64,000 nt of DNA from JBGTSJ01 sp041940305 (GCA_041940305.1 JBGTSJ010000002.1:248001-312000), one strand, 5' to 3'. Positions 43,377-52,512 are shown, counted from the stretch's first letter. Numbers and translations are program-made. Notes: a model not told the origin generated them from the letters alone.

Positions 43377-44366
43377 ATGAAGCGTGACCGAACGAACCCT
43401 TGTCCGGATTGCACCAGCGGCCTCACCCGCCGCGACTTCGTCAAGGGAGTGAGCGCGGCCGCGCTGACCGCGGGGGCTTCGTCCCTCATCCTGCCGCGCG
43501 CCTTCGCCGCTCCCAGTGCCGGCAGCCCGGCCGAGACCGCCGTGCAGAAGCTCTACCAGACGCTCTCCGACGATCAGCGGAAGGCGATCTGCTTCCCATT
43601 CGGCCACGAGGCGCGTTCGCGGATAAACGCCAACTGGGCCGTCACCGACCACAAGATCGCCAGCGACTTCTATACCGCCGAGCAGCAGGAGCTCATCGCC
43701 CAGATCTTCAAGGGGGTCACCAGCGAAGACGGACACGCCCGCTTCATGGAGCAGATGGACTACGACGACGGCGGCTTCGACCAGTACTCCTGCGCCATCT
43801 TCGGCGAGCCCGGCACCGGCCAGTTCGAATGGGAACTCACCGGCCGCCACCTGACGATCCGTGCCGACGGCGACAGCGTCGAAGGGGTCGCCTTCGGCGG
43901 ACCGATCGTCTACGGCCACGGAGAAGAGGAACCGGCCGACAACCTGTTCCACTACCAGACGAAGCAGGCCAACGAGGTGTTCAAGGCCCTCGACGCCAAG
44001 CAGCAGGAAGCCGCCCTCCTCACCGACGCGCCGCGCGAGACGCAGGTGCAGTTGCAGGGGAAAGAGGGCAAGTTCACCGGCGTCGCCGTCGCGGATCTCT
44101 CGGCCGACCAGAAGGGACTCGTCGAGTCGGTCATCAAGACGCTCCTCGCGCCGTACCGCAACGAGGACGTCGAAGAGGCGATGGCCGTCCTCAAGGCCGG
44201 CGGCGGGGTGGACGGCCTGCACATGGCGTTTTACAAGGAGGGTGACCTCAACAACGACCAGCTGTGGGACATCTGGCGGGTGGAAGGCCCGACGTTCGTG
44301 TCGCACTTCCGCGGTGCGCCGCACGTGCACGCCTACCTGAACGTAGGAACCAAGGCGCCGGTGTAG
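43377..44366 (+). CDS. DUF3500 family Tat-exported protein
   Basis: A 329-residue protein with a twin-arginine signal (TRRDFVKG at about 18-25 followed by a hydrophobic Ala-rich stretch and an AFAAP cleavage-like site). The mature part matches the DUF3500 pattern (FPFGHEARSRINANW, GGFDQYSCAIFGEPG, WRVEGPTFVSHFRG, HVHAYLNVG). Biochemical function is not known. A strong ribosome site AGGGAGG lies 8 nt before the ATG at 43377. A perfect 13-bp hairpin (44403-44432) follows. Confidence 0.85.
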   Translation: MKRDRTNPCPDCTSGLTRRDFVKGVSAAALTAGASSLILPRAFAAPSAGSPAETAVQKLYQTLSDDQRKAICFPFGHEARSRINANWAVTDHKIASDFYTAEQQELIAQIFKGVTSEDGHARFMEQMDYDDGGFDQYSCAIFGEPGTGQFEWELTGRHLTIRADGDSVEGVAFGGPIVYGHGEEEPADNLFHYQTKQANEVFKALDAKQQEAALLTDAPRETQVQLQGKEGKFTGVAVADLSADQKGLVESVIKTLLAPYRNEDVEEAMAVLKAGGGVDGLHMAFYKEGDLNNDQLWDIWRVEGPTFVSHFRGAPHVHAYLNVGTKAPV

Positions 44367-44402
44367 AAGCGCGGAGTTTCCCCAGCGACGCGGTTCCGAA
44401 AG

Positions 44403-44438
44403 ATGGCCGCGGCGAGCGATCGCCGCGGCCATTGATTT
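44403..44438. terminator. Strong hairpin between convergent DUF3500 and SMP-30 genes
   Basis: ATGGCCGCGGCGA (44403-44415), loop GCGA, TCGCCGCGGCCAT (44420-44432): a perfect 13-bp stem followed by TGATTT. The convergent position makes a bidirectional terminator likely; the T-run is weak. Confidence 0.7.
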
Positions 44439-44493
44439 GCGCAGGACGGCGGGGGGACGTGAGCGTGGGGCGCACAAATTCCGATGCTGCCGC

Positions 44494-45504
44494 TCACGTG
44501 TAGGCAACACCCTGAGTGTTCACATACAGGGAGTACATTGACGTGCTTCCGCAGAGGAACAACCGGTTGCGGTGCCGTCCGCCGAAGCAGAGATTGGCGC
44601 ACCGTTCCGGCAGGTCGATCCGTCCGATCAGCGTCCCTTCCGGGTTGAAGACCGAGACGCCGTCGAGTCCCTCGCGCCCCATCCCCCAGCCCACCCACAG
44701 ATTGTCGTCCACGTCCACGCGCAGACCGTCGGGCGTTCCGTCAGGCTCGGCCGTGATGAGCGTGCGGGCATTTTCGAGCCGTACTCCCTCAACAACGTCG
44801 TAGGCTCGAATCACCCGCGGCGAGACACCGGCTTCCACGATATACATCCGCGACTCATCCTGAGAAAAGGCGAGGCCGTTCGGTCGCACGATGTCTCCCG
44901 CTACGACCGTCAGTTCGCTGGACTGTGCGTCCCACCGATAGACATTCGTCGGCAGCTCCGGCGTCGCAGGATGCCCCTCGTAATAGCCCAGGATGCCGAA
45001 GGGCGGGTCGGTGAACCAGACGGAGCCATCGGACGCGCAGACGATATCGTTGGGCGAATTCAGCGGCTTGCCGTCGTACTGATCGGCAATGACCGTAATG
45101 CTGCCGTCATATTCGGTTCGCGTCACACGGCGGGCATCGTGCTCGCAGGTCAGCAGGCGTCCCTGGCGGTCCCGCGTGTTGCCGTTCGAGAAGTTCGACG
45201 GGCTGCGGAAGACGCTGACCGCGCCGGTTTCCTCCTCCCACTTCAGCATGCGATTGTTGGGAATGTCGCTCCAGAGCAGGTAGCGGCCGTCGCCGAACCA
45301 GACGGGCCCTTCACACCAGCGCATGCCGACGGCGATCCGCTCCACCTTGGCCAGCGACAGACGGTATTTGGCGAAGGAGGGGTCAATGATTCGCACGAGC
45401 GGATCGGGATAACGCTGGCTCGGCTGCCACTCGCCGCTCAATTGCGAAGTGGCGCCGATGACCGGCAGCGCACTGCCGGCGGCGAGAAACTCTCTGCGAT
45501 TCAT
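44494..45504 (-). CDS. SMP-30/gluconolactonase-type beta-propeller, Tat-exported
   Basis: A 336-residue protein with a twin-arginine signal (MNRREFLAAGS). The SMP-30/gluconolactonase region contains CEGPVWFGDGRYLLWSD, NGNTRDRQGRLLTCEHDARRVTR, LNSPNDIVCASDGSVWFTDP, RPNGLAFSQDESRMYIVE and DGTPDGLRVDVDDNLWV, the Asn/Asp metal-site pattern of lactonases. Likely sugar lactone hydrolysis outside the cytoplasm. It lies 47 bp downstream of the toroid gene. Confidence 0.88.
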   Translation of the reverse strand: MNRREFLAAGSALPVIGATSQLSGEWQPSQRYPDPLVRIIDPSFAKYRLSLAKVERIAVGMRWCEGPVWFGDGRYLLWSDIPNNRMLKWEEETGAVSVFRSPSNFSNGNTRDRQGRLLTCEHDARRVTRTEYDGSITVIADQYDGKPLNSPNDIVCASDGSVWFTDPPFGILGYYEGHPATPELPTNVYRWDAQSSELTVVAGDIVRPNGLAFSQDESRMYIVEAGVSPRVIRAYDVVEGVRLENARTLITAEPDGTPDGLRVDVDDNLWVGWGMGREGLDGVSVFNPEGTLIGRIDLPERCANLCFGGRHRNRLFLCGSTSMYSLYVNTQGVAYT

Positions 45505-45551
45505 AGCGTCACTCCGAACAGGAATCAGCGCCGGCGAGGAGCGACCGGCCG

Positions 45552-46664
45552 TCAATCCTCGAGACCGGCGACGGCGGGATCCTCCGTGTCGCAGGCGGCG
45601 ATCGCCAGCACGGCGAAGGCGGTGCCGGCATGCGTGATGAAGTGACGGCTGTCTTTATTGAGCGAGCGGGTGTACCAGCGCCCGCTGTTCCGTTGATGCG
45701 ACTTGAGCCAGTCGATGCCGCCCTGCAGTTGCGGGTCATTCGACGGAACGCCGGATCGCCGGAGCACATACACAACGAACCCCGTCCCGTAACCGTCGCT
45801 GATGGTGAGATCCTGTTCGAGCCCGTCGCTGCGGGTCCAGTCTCCCAGCGTGGCAAGTCCCCAGCCGCCGTCGTCCTTCTGGAGGTCACGCAGTTCTCCG
45901 ACGATGGTGGTCCGCTCCTCATCGGAGAGGAGGTCTCCGAGATAGCTGTCGGCCCAGAGCAGCATGGCGCGGTGATGCAAAGTCGGCGGGGGATTCGATG
46001 AGAAGTATTCTCGCAGCCGCTGCAGTCCCTCCCGGGCCGCCGGGGTCTGCCGGTAATCCCCCGGCGCCGCGCCAACGGCCAGCGCCATCATGCAGGCGCC
46101 GAACTCGTCGTCCGATTCCATCGGCGGCCAGCCGCAGCTGATCCAGTCAACTCCGCCGTCCTTGCGCTGCACCGTCCACATGCGATCGAGGGCTTTGCGG
46201 GTGACGGGATGCAACTCGCCGGATGTGGCGGCGTCGTTGAGCGCCAGCACAGCCGCGCTCATGACGACTTCGGCGTCCCACCGCGGACCTTCGGTCTCCC
46301 AACGGACTTCCACGAGGTCCTCAAGGGCCGTTCGGACCTGCCGATGAGCGACGGTCTCCGCCGAAATCGCGGGCCGCGACATCAGGTAGGCGTAGTTCGT
46401 ATGGCACGTAAAGCACTGTCGGGACTTCGTCCAGTCCAGCGCCGACTGATCCAGGAATCGCGCCGCCGCGTCGAGCGAAAAGCCCGCCGCGAGCGGCTCG
46501 TCTGCCTGATTGGGCTCCGGCGTCGTGACGTTTTCCAGCGTCAGGTCTTCGGCAGCGCTGCTTCCAGCGAGCAGAAGAACCAGCGACAGGCAGACTGCCC
46601 CCCTGCGGTGACGGCCCTGGGAGCAATGTCTTGGTCGCAATGCATCGTGACGGGATCGCAACAT
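45552..46664 (-). CDS. Secreted alpha-alpha toroid (prenyltransferase/squalene-cyclase repeat) protein with CxxCH
   Basis: A 370-residue protein with an N-terminal signal (hydrophobic core CLSLVLLLAGSSA around residues 25-37). Residues 84-88 read CFTCH, a c-type heme attachment motif. The remainder carries repeated helix pairs with Trp/Gly-rich turns (QRKDGGVDWISCGW, LQKDDGGWGLATLGDW, SGRWYTR) typical of squalene-cyclase/prenyltransferase-type toroids, but no terpene-cyclase DDxx(D/E) catalytic motif is apparent. The ATG at 46662-46664 was selected for signal position. Likely cotranscribed with the SMP-30-type gene. Confidence 0.75.
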   Translation of the reverse strand: MLRSRHDALRPRHCSQGRHRRGAVCLSLVLLLAGSSAAEDLTLENVTTPEPNQADEPLAAGFSLDAAARFLDQSALDWTKSRQCFTCHTNYAYLMSRPAISAETVAHRQVRTALEDLVEVRWETEGPRWDAEVVMSAAVLALNDAATSGELHPVTRKALDRMWTVQRKDGGVDWISCGWPPMESDDEFGACMMALAVGAAPGDYRQTPAAREGLQRLREYFSSNPPPTLHHRAMLLWADSYLGDLLSDEERTTIVGELRDLQKDDGGWGLATLGDWTRSDGLEQDLTISDGYGTGFVVYVLRRSGVPSNDPQLQGGIDWLKSHQRNSGRWYTRSLNKDSRHFITHAGTAFAVLAIAACDTEDPAVAGLED

Positions 46665-46965
46665 CTGCGGCACTCCGGACTGGTGAGAAGACCTCATCAA
46701 CAGAGACTGATACGTTCCAACGGCGACACCCTCGCACATTCGCAGCCCAACATCCAGTCAATCCCCGTTGATTCCTTCGCCCGAACTTCCGCCAACTTGC
46801 GATTGTGGCGTTTCGCGGAATTCCGGTACCATCCCCGCCCCCTGGGAGCGGGCGGCGCCAACCGGGACGGCTCACACGCGATCGGTCCGGTGGCTTCGAC
46901 ACATCTGCAAGGTCCGGACGCGCCACGACGCCACGCCCGGCTCCGAGATGCAAGGAGGTTCGGCG
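46665..46965. other. 301-bp divergent gap between toroid and 247-residue genes
   Basis: Divergent promoter region for two exported or membrane proteins. No convincing promoter hexamers were found; the perfect ribosome site at 46952-46958 is the only clear signal. In-frame extensions of both genes into this gap lack coding character. Confidence 0.5.
46952..46958 (+). promoter_or_regulatory. Perfect ribosome site of the 247-residue hypothetical gene
   Basis: AAGGAGG, 7 nt before the ATG at 46966. It is the best Shine-Dalgarno match in the window and rules out the earlier in-frame starts. Confidence 0.8.
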
Positions 46966-47709
46966 ATGAGCGCGAAGGGTGGTAGCCCGCTGACGACGTT
47001 CCTGTTCTCCATCCCGCTGGCCGCCATTCCGCTAATGGCGATCTTCGGCATCCCGCAATTCGCGCCGGTGGTCGCGTCGCCCGACGACGCCGGGGCCGAC
47101 TTCGATGACCGCAGTCCGTCGCAGCATCCCGACTATCGGCGACGGGCCTCGGACCTGATGCAGCCCTATGAGGACCGCGGCCTGTCGCAGCCCTTGTCCG
47201 ATGCACCGGCATTCGACGGAGCGTCGGTCGACCTCGGCCACAACAGCGATTCGATGGAGTCCTTCGATCGTCCTGCCGGCATGGCGCTGAATTCCGCATC
47301 GGATCTGTCGGCGCGAAATGGGGGTCCCCCTTCCGCGGTGGATCCGGCGGACCGAACCGCTCCGTTCGAAGCCGCGCCCGGTTGGCACGAGGAGACATCC
47401 GGCGACAACGCGACATCGGCGACTCCCGGAACTTCCGCTCCCACGGCAGGCAAACTCAATTGGCGCGAGGCTTCCCGACTGCTGAGCGAAATGGGGATCG
47501 AGGACTATCACCTGGAGCCCGGAGCCGATGAAGGCTCGTTCCTGTTCGTATGCAGCCTCACCCCCGCCGGCGCTGCCAACGTCACGATGCGCTTCGAAGC
47601 GGAAGCCGAAGACCCCTTGATGGCTGTCAGCGACGTGCTCGGACAGGTCGATCGCTGGTTGAAACAGCGGTATGCCCAGTCCCGGGAGATCGCGCCGCTG
47701 CGGCAGTAG
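46966..47709 (+). CDS. Hypothetical membrane-anchored protein with disordered linker
   Basis: A 247-residue protein: transmembrane segment at about 9-33 (FLFSIPLAAIPLMAIFGI), an acidic Ser/Pro/Asp-rich linker of about 130 residues and a folded C-terminal region of about 85 residues (LNWREASRLLSEMGIEDYHLEPG, VTMRFEAEAEDPLMAVSDVLGQVDRWLKQRY). Start at 46966 is fixed by a textbook ribosome site, AAGGAGG at 46952-46958, 7 nt before the ATG. I do not recognise the family. scpB follows after 49 bp. Confidence 0.65.
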   Translation: MSAKGGSPLTTFLFSIPLAAIPLMAIFGIPQFAPVVASPDDAGADFDDRSPSQHPDYRRRASDLMQPYEDRGLSQPLSDAPAFDGASVDLGHNSDSMESFDRPAGMALNSASDLSARNGGPPSAVDPADRTAPFEAAPGWHEETSGDNATSATPGTSAPTAGKLNWREASRLLSEMGIEDYHLEPGADEGSFLFVCSLTPAGAANVTMRFEAEAEDPLMAVSDVLGQVDRWLKQRYAQSREIAPLRQ

Positions 47710-47758
47710 GACCGCATCCCGCACTGGAATCGTGTCCCATCAGCCGTTCCTGTATCGC

Positions 47759-48505
47759 ATGCGCTCCATTCCAATGCACGCATGGAGAGCCGCCGCGTTA
47801 CCGGCGCGTGGCCTGCCGATCCACTCATTGCGAGGCGAGTCCGAGCATCAACGCGTCTGGCGGCGTCGCCCCGCGGAATCGACCGACGTCAATGGCCCCG
47901 CGACGGCGCCGACTCGTCAGAACCCCAGGCTGGCGCGGCTGGAGGCGGCGCTCTTCGTCTCAGACAGGCCGCTCACCGCCCGCAAGCTCGCCCAGTTTGC
48001 GATGCTCGCCGACTCCGCCGACGTGGTCGCCGGCGTCGAGCAACTCAACCAGGCCTACGATACACTCCGCACCGCCTTTCGCATTGAGCGCGTGGCGACG
48101 GGATTCCAAATGCTCACCCGGCCCGAGTTCGCTCCGTGGCTGGAGCGCCTGCATGAACGCCACGCGCGGTTGAAGCTCTCTCCTCCCGCGATGGAGACGC
48201 TGGCGATTGTGGCCTATCGCCAGCCGCTGACGCGCGCCGACGTCGAGGCGGTCCGCGGAGTGCAGTCGGGCGAAATGCTGAAGCAGTTGATGGAGCGCGG
48301 CCTCGTACGCATCGTCGGCGAACACGATTCGCTCGGTCGTCCCTTTCTCTACGGGACGACGCGGCAGTTCCTCGAACTGTTTGGACTTGCCGGCCCCGAC
48401 GACCTGCCCGATCCCGGCGGACTGCGGCAACCGGCGGCGGCCGTCGAACTGACTCCGGACGATCCGGAGCTCGAAACCGGCGACGACGCAGCGGCAGCCG
48501 CCTGA
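47759..48505 (+). CDS. scpB: Segregation and condensation protein ScpB
   Basis: Winged-helix subunit that with ScpA and SMC forms the bacterial condensin. The 248-residue protein has the ScpB core RLARLEAALFVSDRPLTARKLAQF, LSPPAMETLAIVAYRQPLTRADVEAVRGVQSGEMLKQLMERGLV and LGRPFLYGTT. The N-terminal 50 residues are an Arg-rich extension and the C-terminus an acidic tail. scpA is not adjacent. Start assigned to the ATG at 47759; another ATG lies 5 codons later. Its stop is 13 bp from the convergent tmk stop. Confidence 0.9.
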   Translation: MRSIPMHAWRAAALPARGLPIHSLRGESEHQRVWRRRPAESTDVNGPATAPTRQNPRLARLEAALFVSDRPLTARKLAQFAMLADSADVVAGVEQLNQAYDTLRTAFRIERVATGFQMLTRPEFAPWLERLHERHARLKLSPPAMETLAIVAYRQPLTRADVEAVRGVQSGEMLKQLMERGLVRIVGEHDSLGRPFLYGTTRQFLELFGLAGPDDLPDPGGLRQPAAAVELTPDDPELETGDDAAAAA

Positions 48506-48518
48506 AGCGGGGACTGCC

Positions 48519-49208
48519 CTAAGCGGACGCTGCCGCAGCTTTGAGATCGCCCTCGACGATCGTCCGGATCTCCGCGGCAATCTCCGCTATCGGCCGCACG
48601 TCCTTGTTCCGGGAGACGCTGATGCAACTCCACGCCGGATCATTCTTGGCCAACTCCAGATACATCTGCCGCACCTGCTCCAGGTAGGCCGCATCGGCTT
48701 CCTGCAGATCCGCCGACCGATCGGTGTAGTCGCGGCGCGCCTTTCGCGCGATCAGCTGCTGAGCGGTCTCTGCCGGCAGGTCGAGCAGGATGACCCGGTC
48801 CGCCCGCGGAAGCCCGTAGATTCCGTACTCGAGTTGCTCAATCCACGACCTGAGTTCGTCGCGTTCCGCGCCGGTCCGCTTGCCCGCCTGATGGGCGATA
48901 TTGGAGGCCACGTACCGGTCGAGAACGACCACGTCGGACTCGGTGATGGCCTCCAGCAGCATGCCTTTCGACTCGAACCGGTCTCCGGCGAACAGCAACG
49001 CAGCGAGACCGGGAGCGACGTCGGCCAGGCTGCCGAAGCGGCCGTTGAGGAAATGTCCGATCTGGCGTCCGAACGCCGTCTCGCTGTACCGCGGAAAGCT
49101 AATGAGCCGCACCTGGCGTCCCGACTGCGTCAATGCATCAGTGAGCTGGCGCGCCTGCGTTCCTTTGCCGGTTCCATCAATGCCCTCGACGGCGACGAGC
49201 ATTCCCAC
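48519..49208 (-). CDS. tmk: Thymidylate kinase
   Basis: Phosphorylates dTMP to dTDP. The P-loop is EGIDGTGKGTQ; LISFPRYSET, DRYVASNIAHQ (the DR-Y motif with substrate contacts) and the LID-like stretch ARKARRDYTDRS are present. Length 229. Translation should start at the GTG (49206-49208): AGGGAGG at 49216-49222 lies 7 nt before it, whereas it would be 13 nt from the ATG two codons on. The STAS gene ends 28 bp upstream, so the three genes mtaB, STAS and tmk may be one transcript. Confidence 0.93.
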   Translation of the reverse strand: MGMLVAVEGIDGTGKGTQARQLTDALTQSGRQVRLISFPRYSETAFGRQIGHFLNGRFGSLADVAPGLAALLFAGDRFESKGMLLEAITESDVVVLDRYVASNIAHQAGKRTGAERDELRSWIEQLEYGIYGLPRADRVILLDLPAETAQQLIARKARRDYTDRSADLQEADAAYLEQVRQMYLELAKNDPAWSCISVSRNKDVRPIAEIAAEIRTIVEGDLKAAAASA

Positions 49209-49215
49209 AACGACT

Positions 49216-49222
49216 CCTCCCT
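49216..49222 (-). promoter_or_regulatory. Ribosome site deciding the tmk GTG start
   Basis: AGGGAGG on the minus strand, 7 nt before the GTG at 49206-49208 and 13 nt before the next in-frame ATG. The spacing selects the GTG. Confidence 0.75.
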
Positions 49223-49236
49223 CGCGATTGACCGGT

Positions 49237-49638
49237 TCACGCCGCGCCGTCGGCGTCCGGCGGGGACGCGTTCAACTGCCGGACGGCGTCATCAATCGTG
49301 TCGGCATGGTGGAAATACGTGAGGAGCCGGCTCGCATCCAGGATCTCGCGAACATTCGGCTGCAGATCGCAGAGAACCAGATCTCCCGACTGCCGGGCGA
49401 GTTTTCGATGCAACGAGATCCACTTGCCCAGCACCGAACTGGTGACGAAATTCACCATCGCCAGGTTGAGGACGATCCGGCGATGCTGGTCCTTTTCGAC
49501 CAGGCGGAACAGTTCCTCGCCCATTAGCTCCAGGTTGTCTTCATCGGTGAGCTGCGGGCGGTGATACGTGACGATCAGGATGTCCCCGTCCTGCAGGCAG
49601 GTGAAGCAGTTCGACGAATTAGTCGAGGCGGAGTTCAT
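49237..49638 (-). CDS. STAS-domain anti-sigma factor antagonist-like protein
   Basis: A 133-residue cytosolic protein with a SpoIIAA-like STAS fold. The conserved block LNLAMVNFVTSSVLGKWISLHRKL carries the phosphorylatable Ser region (VTSSVLG) of antagonists. Such proteins bind anti-sigma kinases in partner-switching pathways, but no RsbW-type kinase or phosphatase is nearby. Its ATG overlaps the stop of mtaB (49635-49638), showing tight coupling to a tRNA-modification gene. Confidence 0.82.
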   Translation of the reverse strand: MNSASTNSSNCFTCLQDGDILIVTYHRPQLTDEDNLELMGEELFRLVEKDQHRRIVLNLAMVNFVTSSVLGKWISLHRKLARQSGDLVLCDLQPNVREILDASRLLTYFHHADTIDDAVRQLNASPPDADGAA

Positions 49639-50909
49639 CGCTGGGCAAGGAGATGGTCGCGATGGGCAGCCACGGCCCGGGCCGATACAAACTGTCCGAT
49701 ATCACGGTCGACGCCGGGCAGCACGACCGGAGCGTAATGCCGGTCCGTGCCGCGGACACAGCCGGGACGCTCTTCGCAGCGGCGCTCCACCAGCACTTCC
49801 AGGTCGGTGTCAAGCAGCGACCGATAGTACTCGCCCGCCAGCGATCGCTCCAACTCGGCCAGACGGCGCATCCGCTCCTTGCGCACTTCGGGCGGGACGG
49901 GGCTACTCATCGAGGCGGCCGGAGTACTGCGCCGGGCGCTGAACGGAAACAGATGCATCTTCATGAACCGCGCGCGCCGGCAGGCCTGGAGCGTCTCTTC
50001 GAATTCCTCCTCGGTCTCTCCGGGGAATCCGACGATGACATCGGTCGTAAAGGCCGCATCGGGCATCACATCGCGGATGCGATCCAGCTTGTCGAGGAAT
50101 CGCTCCACGCGGTAGCGCCGCCGCATCCGCTGCAGGACGCTGTTCGAGCCGCTCTGCAGCGCCGGATGAAACTGCGGGCAGAGATGCTCGCAATCGGCCG
50201 CAGCATGGATGAAATCGTCGCCGATCTCGTTGGCTTCGATGCTCGACAACCTCATCCGCCAGTCGCCCGGAATGCCGTCGAGCCTCCGGAACAGGTGCCA
50301 CAGGCGGAACGGCGCCAGCCCCGACTTGCCCCGCGTCGTATCGACTCCGTAATGGCCGACGTGAATCCCGCTGATCACGATTTCACGATACCCGTTGCCG
50401 ATCAGTCGCCGCACTTCGTCTTCGATGTCGGCGGCGGAGCGGCTCCGCAGGCCCGGTCGCACCTGCGGGATGATGCAGTACGTGCAACGCAGCAGGCAGC
50501 CGTCCTGCACCTTCACGTACGCCCGCTTGCGGCCCTCGAAGTAACTGATGCCGCTGGGGATGTCGCACACTCCCTCGCGCGCCAGCACGTCGGGCAACTC
50601 GCGCTTGTCGGTGACGACCTCAAACACTCCCGGCAGCCGCGCAACAGCGCCCGGATCGCGCGTGGCGTAGCAGCCCATCACGATCGTCCGCGTACCGGGG
50701 TTCGTCCGCGCCAGCTGCCGGATCACCTTGCGCGACTTGGAGTCTCCCTCCGCCGTCACGGTGCATGTATTCACCACGCACAGATCCGCGGAGTCGTTCT
50801 CGCCCGCTTCGAGGAAGCCGCTCTGCTCGAGCGCTTCCTTCACGAGTTGCGTCTCGTACTGGTTGACCTTGCAACCCAGTGTCACCAGTCGGCAGGTACG
50901 GGAGGACAT
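49635..50909 (-). CDS. mtaB: tRNA t6A37 methylthiotransferase MtaB
   Basis: Radical-SAM enzyme that converts t6A at position 37 of certain tRNAs to ms2t6A. The N-terminal UPF0004 domain has three cysteine ligands (TLGCKVNQYE, NTCTVT, MGCYA), the radical-SAM motif is CLLRCTYC and later PGETEEEF is seen. A TRAM-like C-terminus follows (ending VSARAVAAH). Length 424. It is the first gene of the STAS-tmk group. Confidence 0.9.
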   Translation of the reverse strand: MSSRTCRLVTLGCKVNQYETQLVKEALEQSGFLEAGENDSADLCVVNTCTVTAEGDSKSRKVIRQLARTNPGTRTIVMGCYATRDPGAVARLPGVFEVVTDKRELPDVLAREGVCDIPSGISYFEGRKRAYVKVQDGCLLRCTYCIIPQVRPGLRSRSAADIEDEVRRLIGNGYREIVISGIHVGHYGVDTTRGKSGLAPFRLWHLFRRLDGIPGDWRMRLSSIEANEIGDDFIHAAADCEHLCPQFHPALQSGSNSVLQRMRRRYRVERFLDKLDRIRDVMPDAAFTTDVIVGFPGETEEEFEETLQACRRARFMKMHLFPFSARRSTPAASMSSPVPPEVRKERMRRLAELERSLAGEYYRSLLDTDLEVLVERRCEERPGCVRGTDRHYAPVVLPGVDRDIGQFVSARAVAAHRDHLLAQR

Positions 50910-51100
50910 CCGGGCGAAGACAAGTCGGAGGGGAGATGCAAACAGCGGACAACGCAGCCGCTGCTACGGCCGCGCCGCCAGTATAGTCGTCCGACCTCTT
51001 CGTCGCGACGCACACGAATCCGCGTTGATCCGCCAGTCCGTCGAGCCGCGGCGCATCGGCGTAGGCGATTGCCGCGCGCCGCACGCTCCGGATCGCTCCC

Positions 51101-52330
51101 TCAGATCGCCGCCTGAAACCGCCGCACCGCCTCCTCAATGTTGGCGCGGCTGTTGAAGGCGCTCAGCCGGAAATACCCTTCCCCGCTGGCGCCGAAGCCG
51201 CTCCCCGGCGTGCCGACGAGATGCCCCTTCTGCAGGAGCTGATCGAAGAAGTCCCAGCTCTTGAGGCCGCCGGGCGTTTTCAGCCAGATGTACGGTGCAT
51301 TGACACCGCCGTACACCGTCACACCGGCGGACTGCAGTCCTTCCCTCAGCAGCCGGGCGTTCTCCAGATAGAACGCGATAAGTTCGCTGATCTGCCGCCG
51401 CCCGTCCGGCGAATAGACCGCTTCGGCCCCGCGCTGCACGATGTAGGAGACGCCGTTGAACTTGGTGGTGTGCCGCCGCGTCCAGAGTGGATGAATCTCT
51501 TTCCGCTCGCCTCCCGGCGTGGTCCCGGTCAGTCCCTTCGGCACCACGGTGAAGGCGCAGCGCGTCCCGGTGAAGCCGGCGTTCTTGCTGAAGCTGCGAA
51601 ATTCAATGGCGACGTCGCGAGCGCCGGGGATCTCATAGATCGAGCGCGGAATCGCCGAATCGGTAATGTAGGCCTCGTACGCGGCGTCGAAGAAAATGAT
51701 CGCGTCATTCGCCTTCGCAAACTCGATCCACCGCGCCAGTGTCTCCTTCGTCGCGACGGTGCCCGTCGGATTGTTTGGATAGCACAGATAGATGACGTCC
51801 ACCTTGTCGCGCGGCAGCTCCGGCGTGAAGTCGTTCTCCGCCGTGCAGGGTAGATATACCAGTCCGCCGTAGCGTCCCTGGTCATCGGCGGTTCCGGTAT
51901 GCCCGGCCATCACGTTCGTGTCCACATATACGGGATACACCGGATCCTGCACGGCGATCCGGTTCTCTCCGCCGAAGATGTCCAGGATGTTGCCGGTGTC
52001 GCACTTGGAGCCGTCTGACACGAACACCTCATCCGCCGCGACATCGACTCCGCGGGCCTGGTAGTCGTTCTTCGCGATCGCCTCGCGGAGGAAGTCATAG
52101 CCCTGCTCCGGCCCGTAGCCGCGAAACGTGTCGCGACCCGCCATCTCGTCCACCGCCTTGTGCATCGCATTCGTGCACGCCGCCGGCAGCGGTTCGGTCA
52201 CGTCGCCGATACCGAGCCGAATCACTTTCGCCTGCGGATTGGCTTCCGTAAACGCCTTCACGCGGCGGCCGATCTCGGGGAAGAGGTAACCGGCCTTGAG
52301 CTTCAGATAGTGGTCGTTGATGCGCGCCAT
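51101..52330 (-). CDS. dapL: LL-diaminopimelate aminotransferase
   Basis: PLP enzyme making LL-diaminopimelate directly from tetrahydrodipicolinate and glutamate, bypassing the acyl branches. The 409-residue protein starts MARINDHYLKLKAGYLFPEI and has DVTEPLP, the PNNPTG motif, the PLP-binding SFSKNAGFTGTRC (Lys) and RLSAFNSRAN. AGGA lies 3 nt before the ATG (52328-52330). With asd, dapB and lysA it explains how this organism makes diaminopimelate for peptidoglycan. Confidence 0.95.
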   Translation of the reverse strand: MARINDHYLKLKAGYLFPEIGRRVKAFTEANPQAKVIRLGIGDVTEPLPAACTNAMHKAVDEMAGRDTFRGYGPEQGYDFLREAIAKNDYQARGVDVAADEVFVSDGSKCDTGNILDIFGGENRIAVQDPVYPVYVDTNVMAGHTGTADDQGRYGGLVYLPCTAENDFTPELPRDKVDVIYLCYPNNPTGTVATKETLARWIEFAKANDAIIFFDAAYEAYITDSAIPRSIYEIPGARDVAIEFRSFSKNAGFTGTRCAFTVVPKGLTGTTPGGERKEIHPLWTRRHTTKFNGVSYIVQRGAEAVYSPDGRRQISELIAFYLENARLLREGLQSAGVTVYGGVNAPYIWLKTPGGLKSWDFFDQLLQKGHLVGTPGSGFGASGEGYFRLSAFNSRANIEEAVRRFQAAI

Positions 52331-52512
52331 AGTTCCTGCCGAAAAGTGGTTGCGAATCACGCAGATTACCGACGGGAGTCCGCGTTGCAAGTAACGGGAA
52401 TCGGATCGTCCGGACCAATCACACTGCCCGATTGCTTGCGGTCCTACCGCTGTTTGGGAAACTGGGGCATCGGAGGTCCACTCCGGATCGCTTTCTCATC
52501 AGGAGTCAGTCG

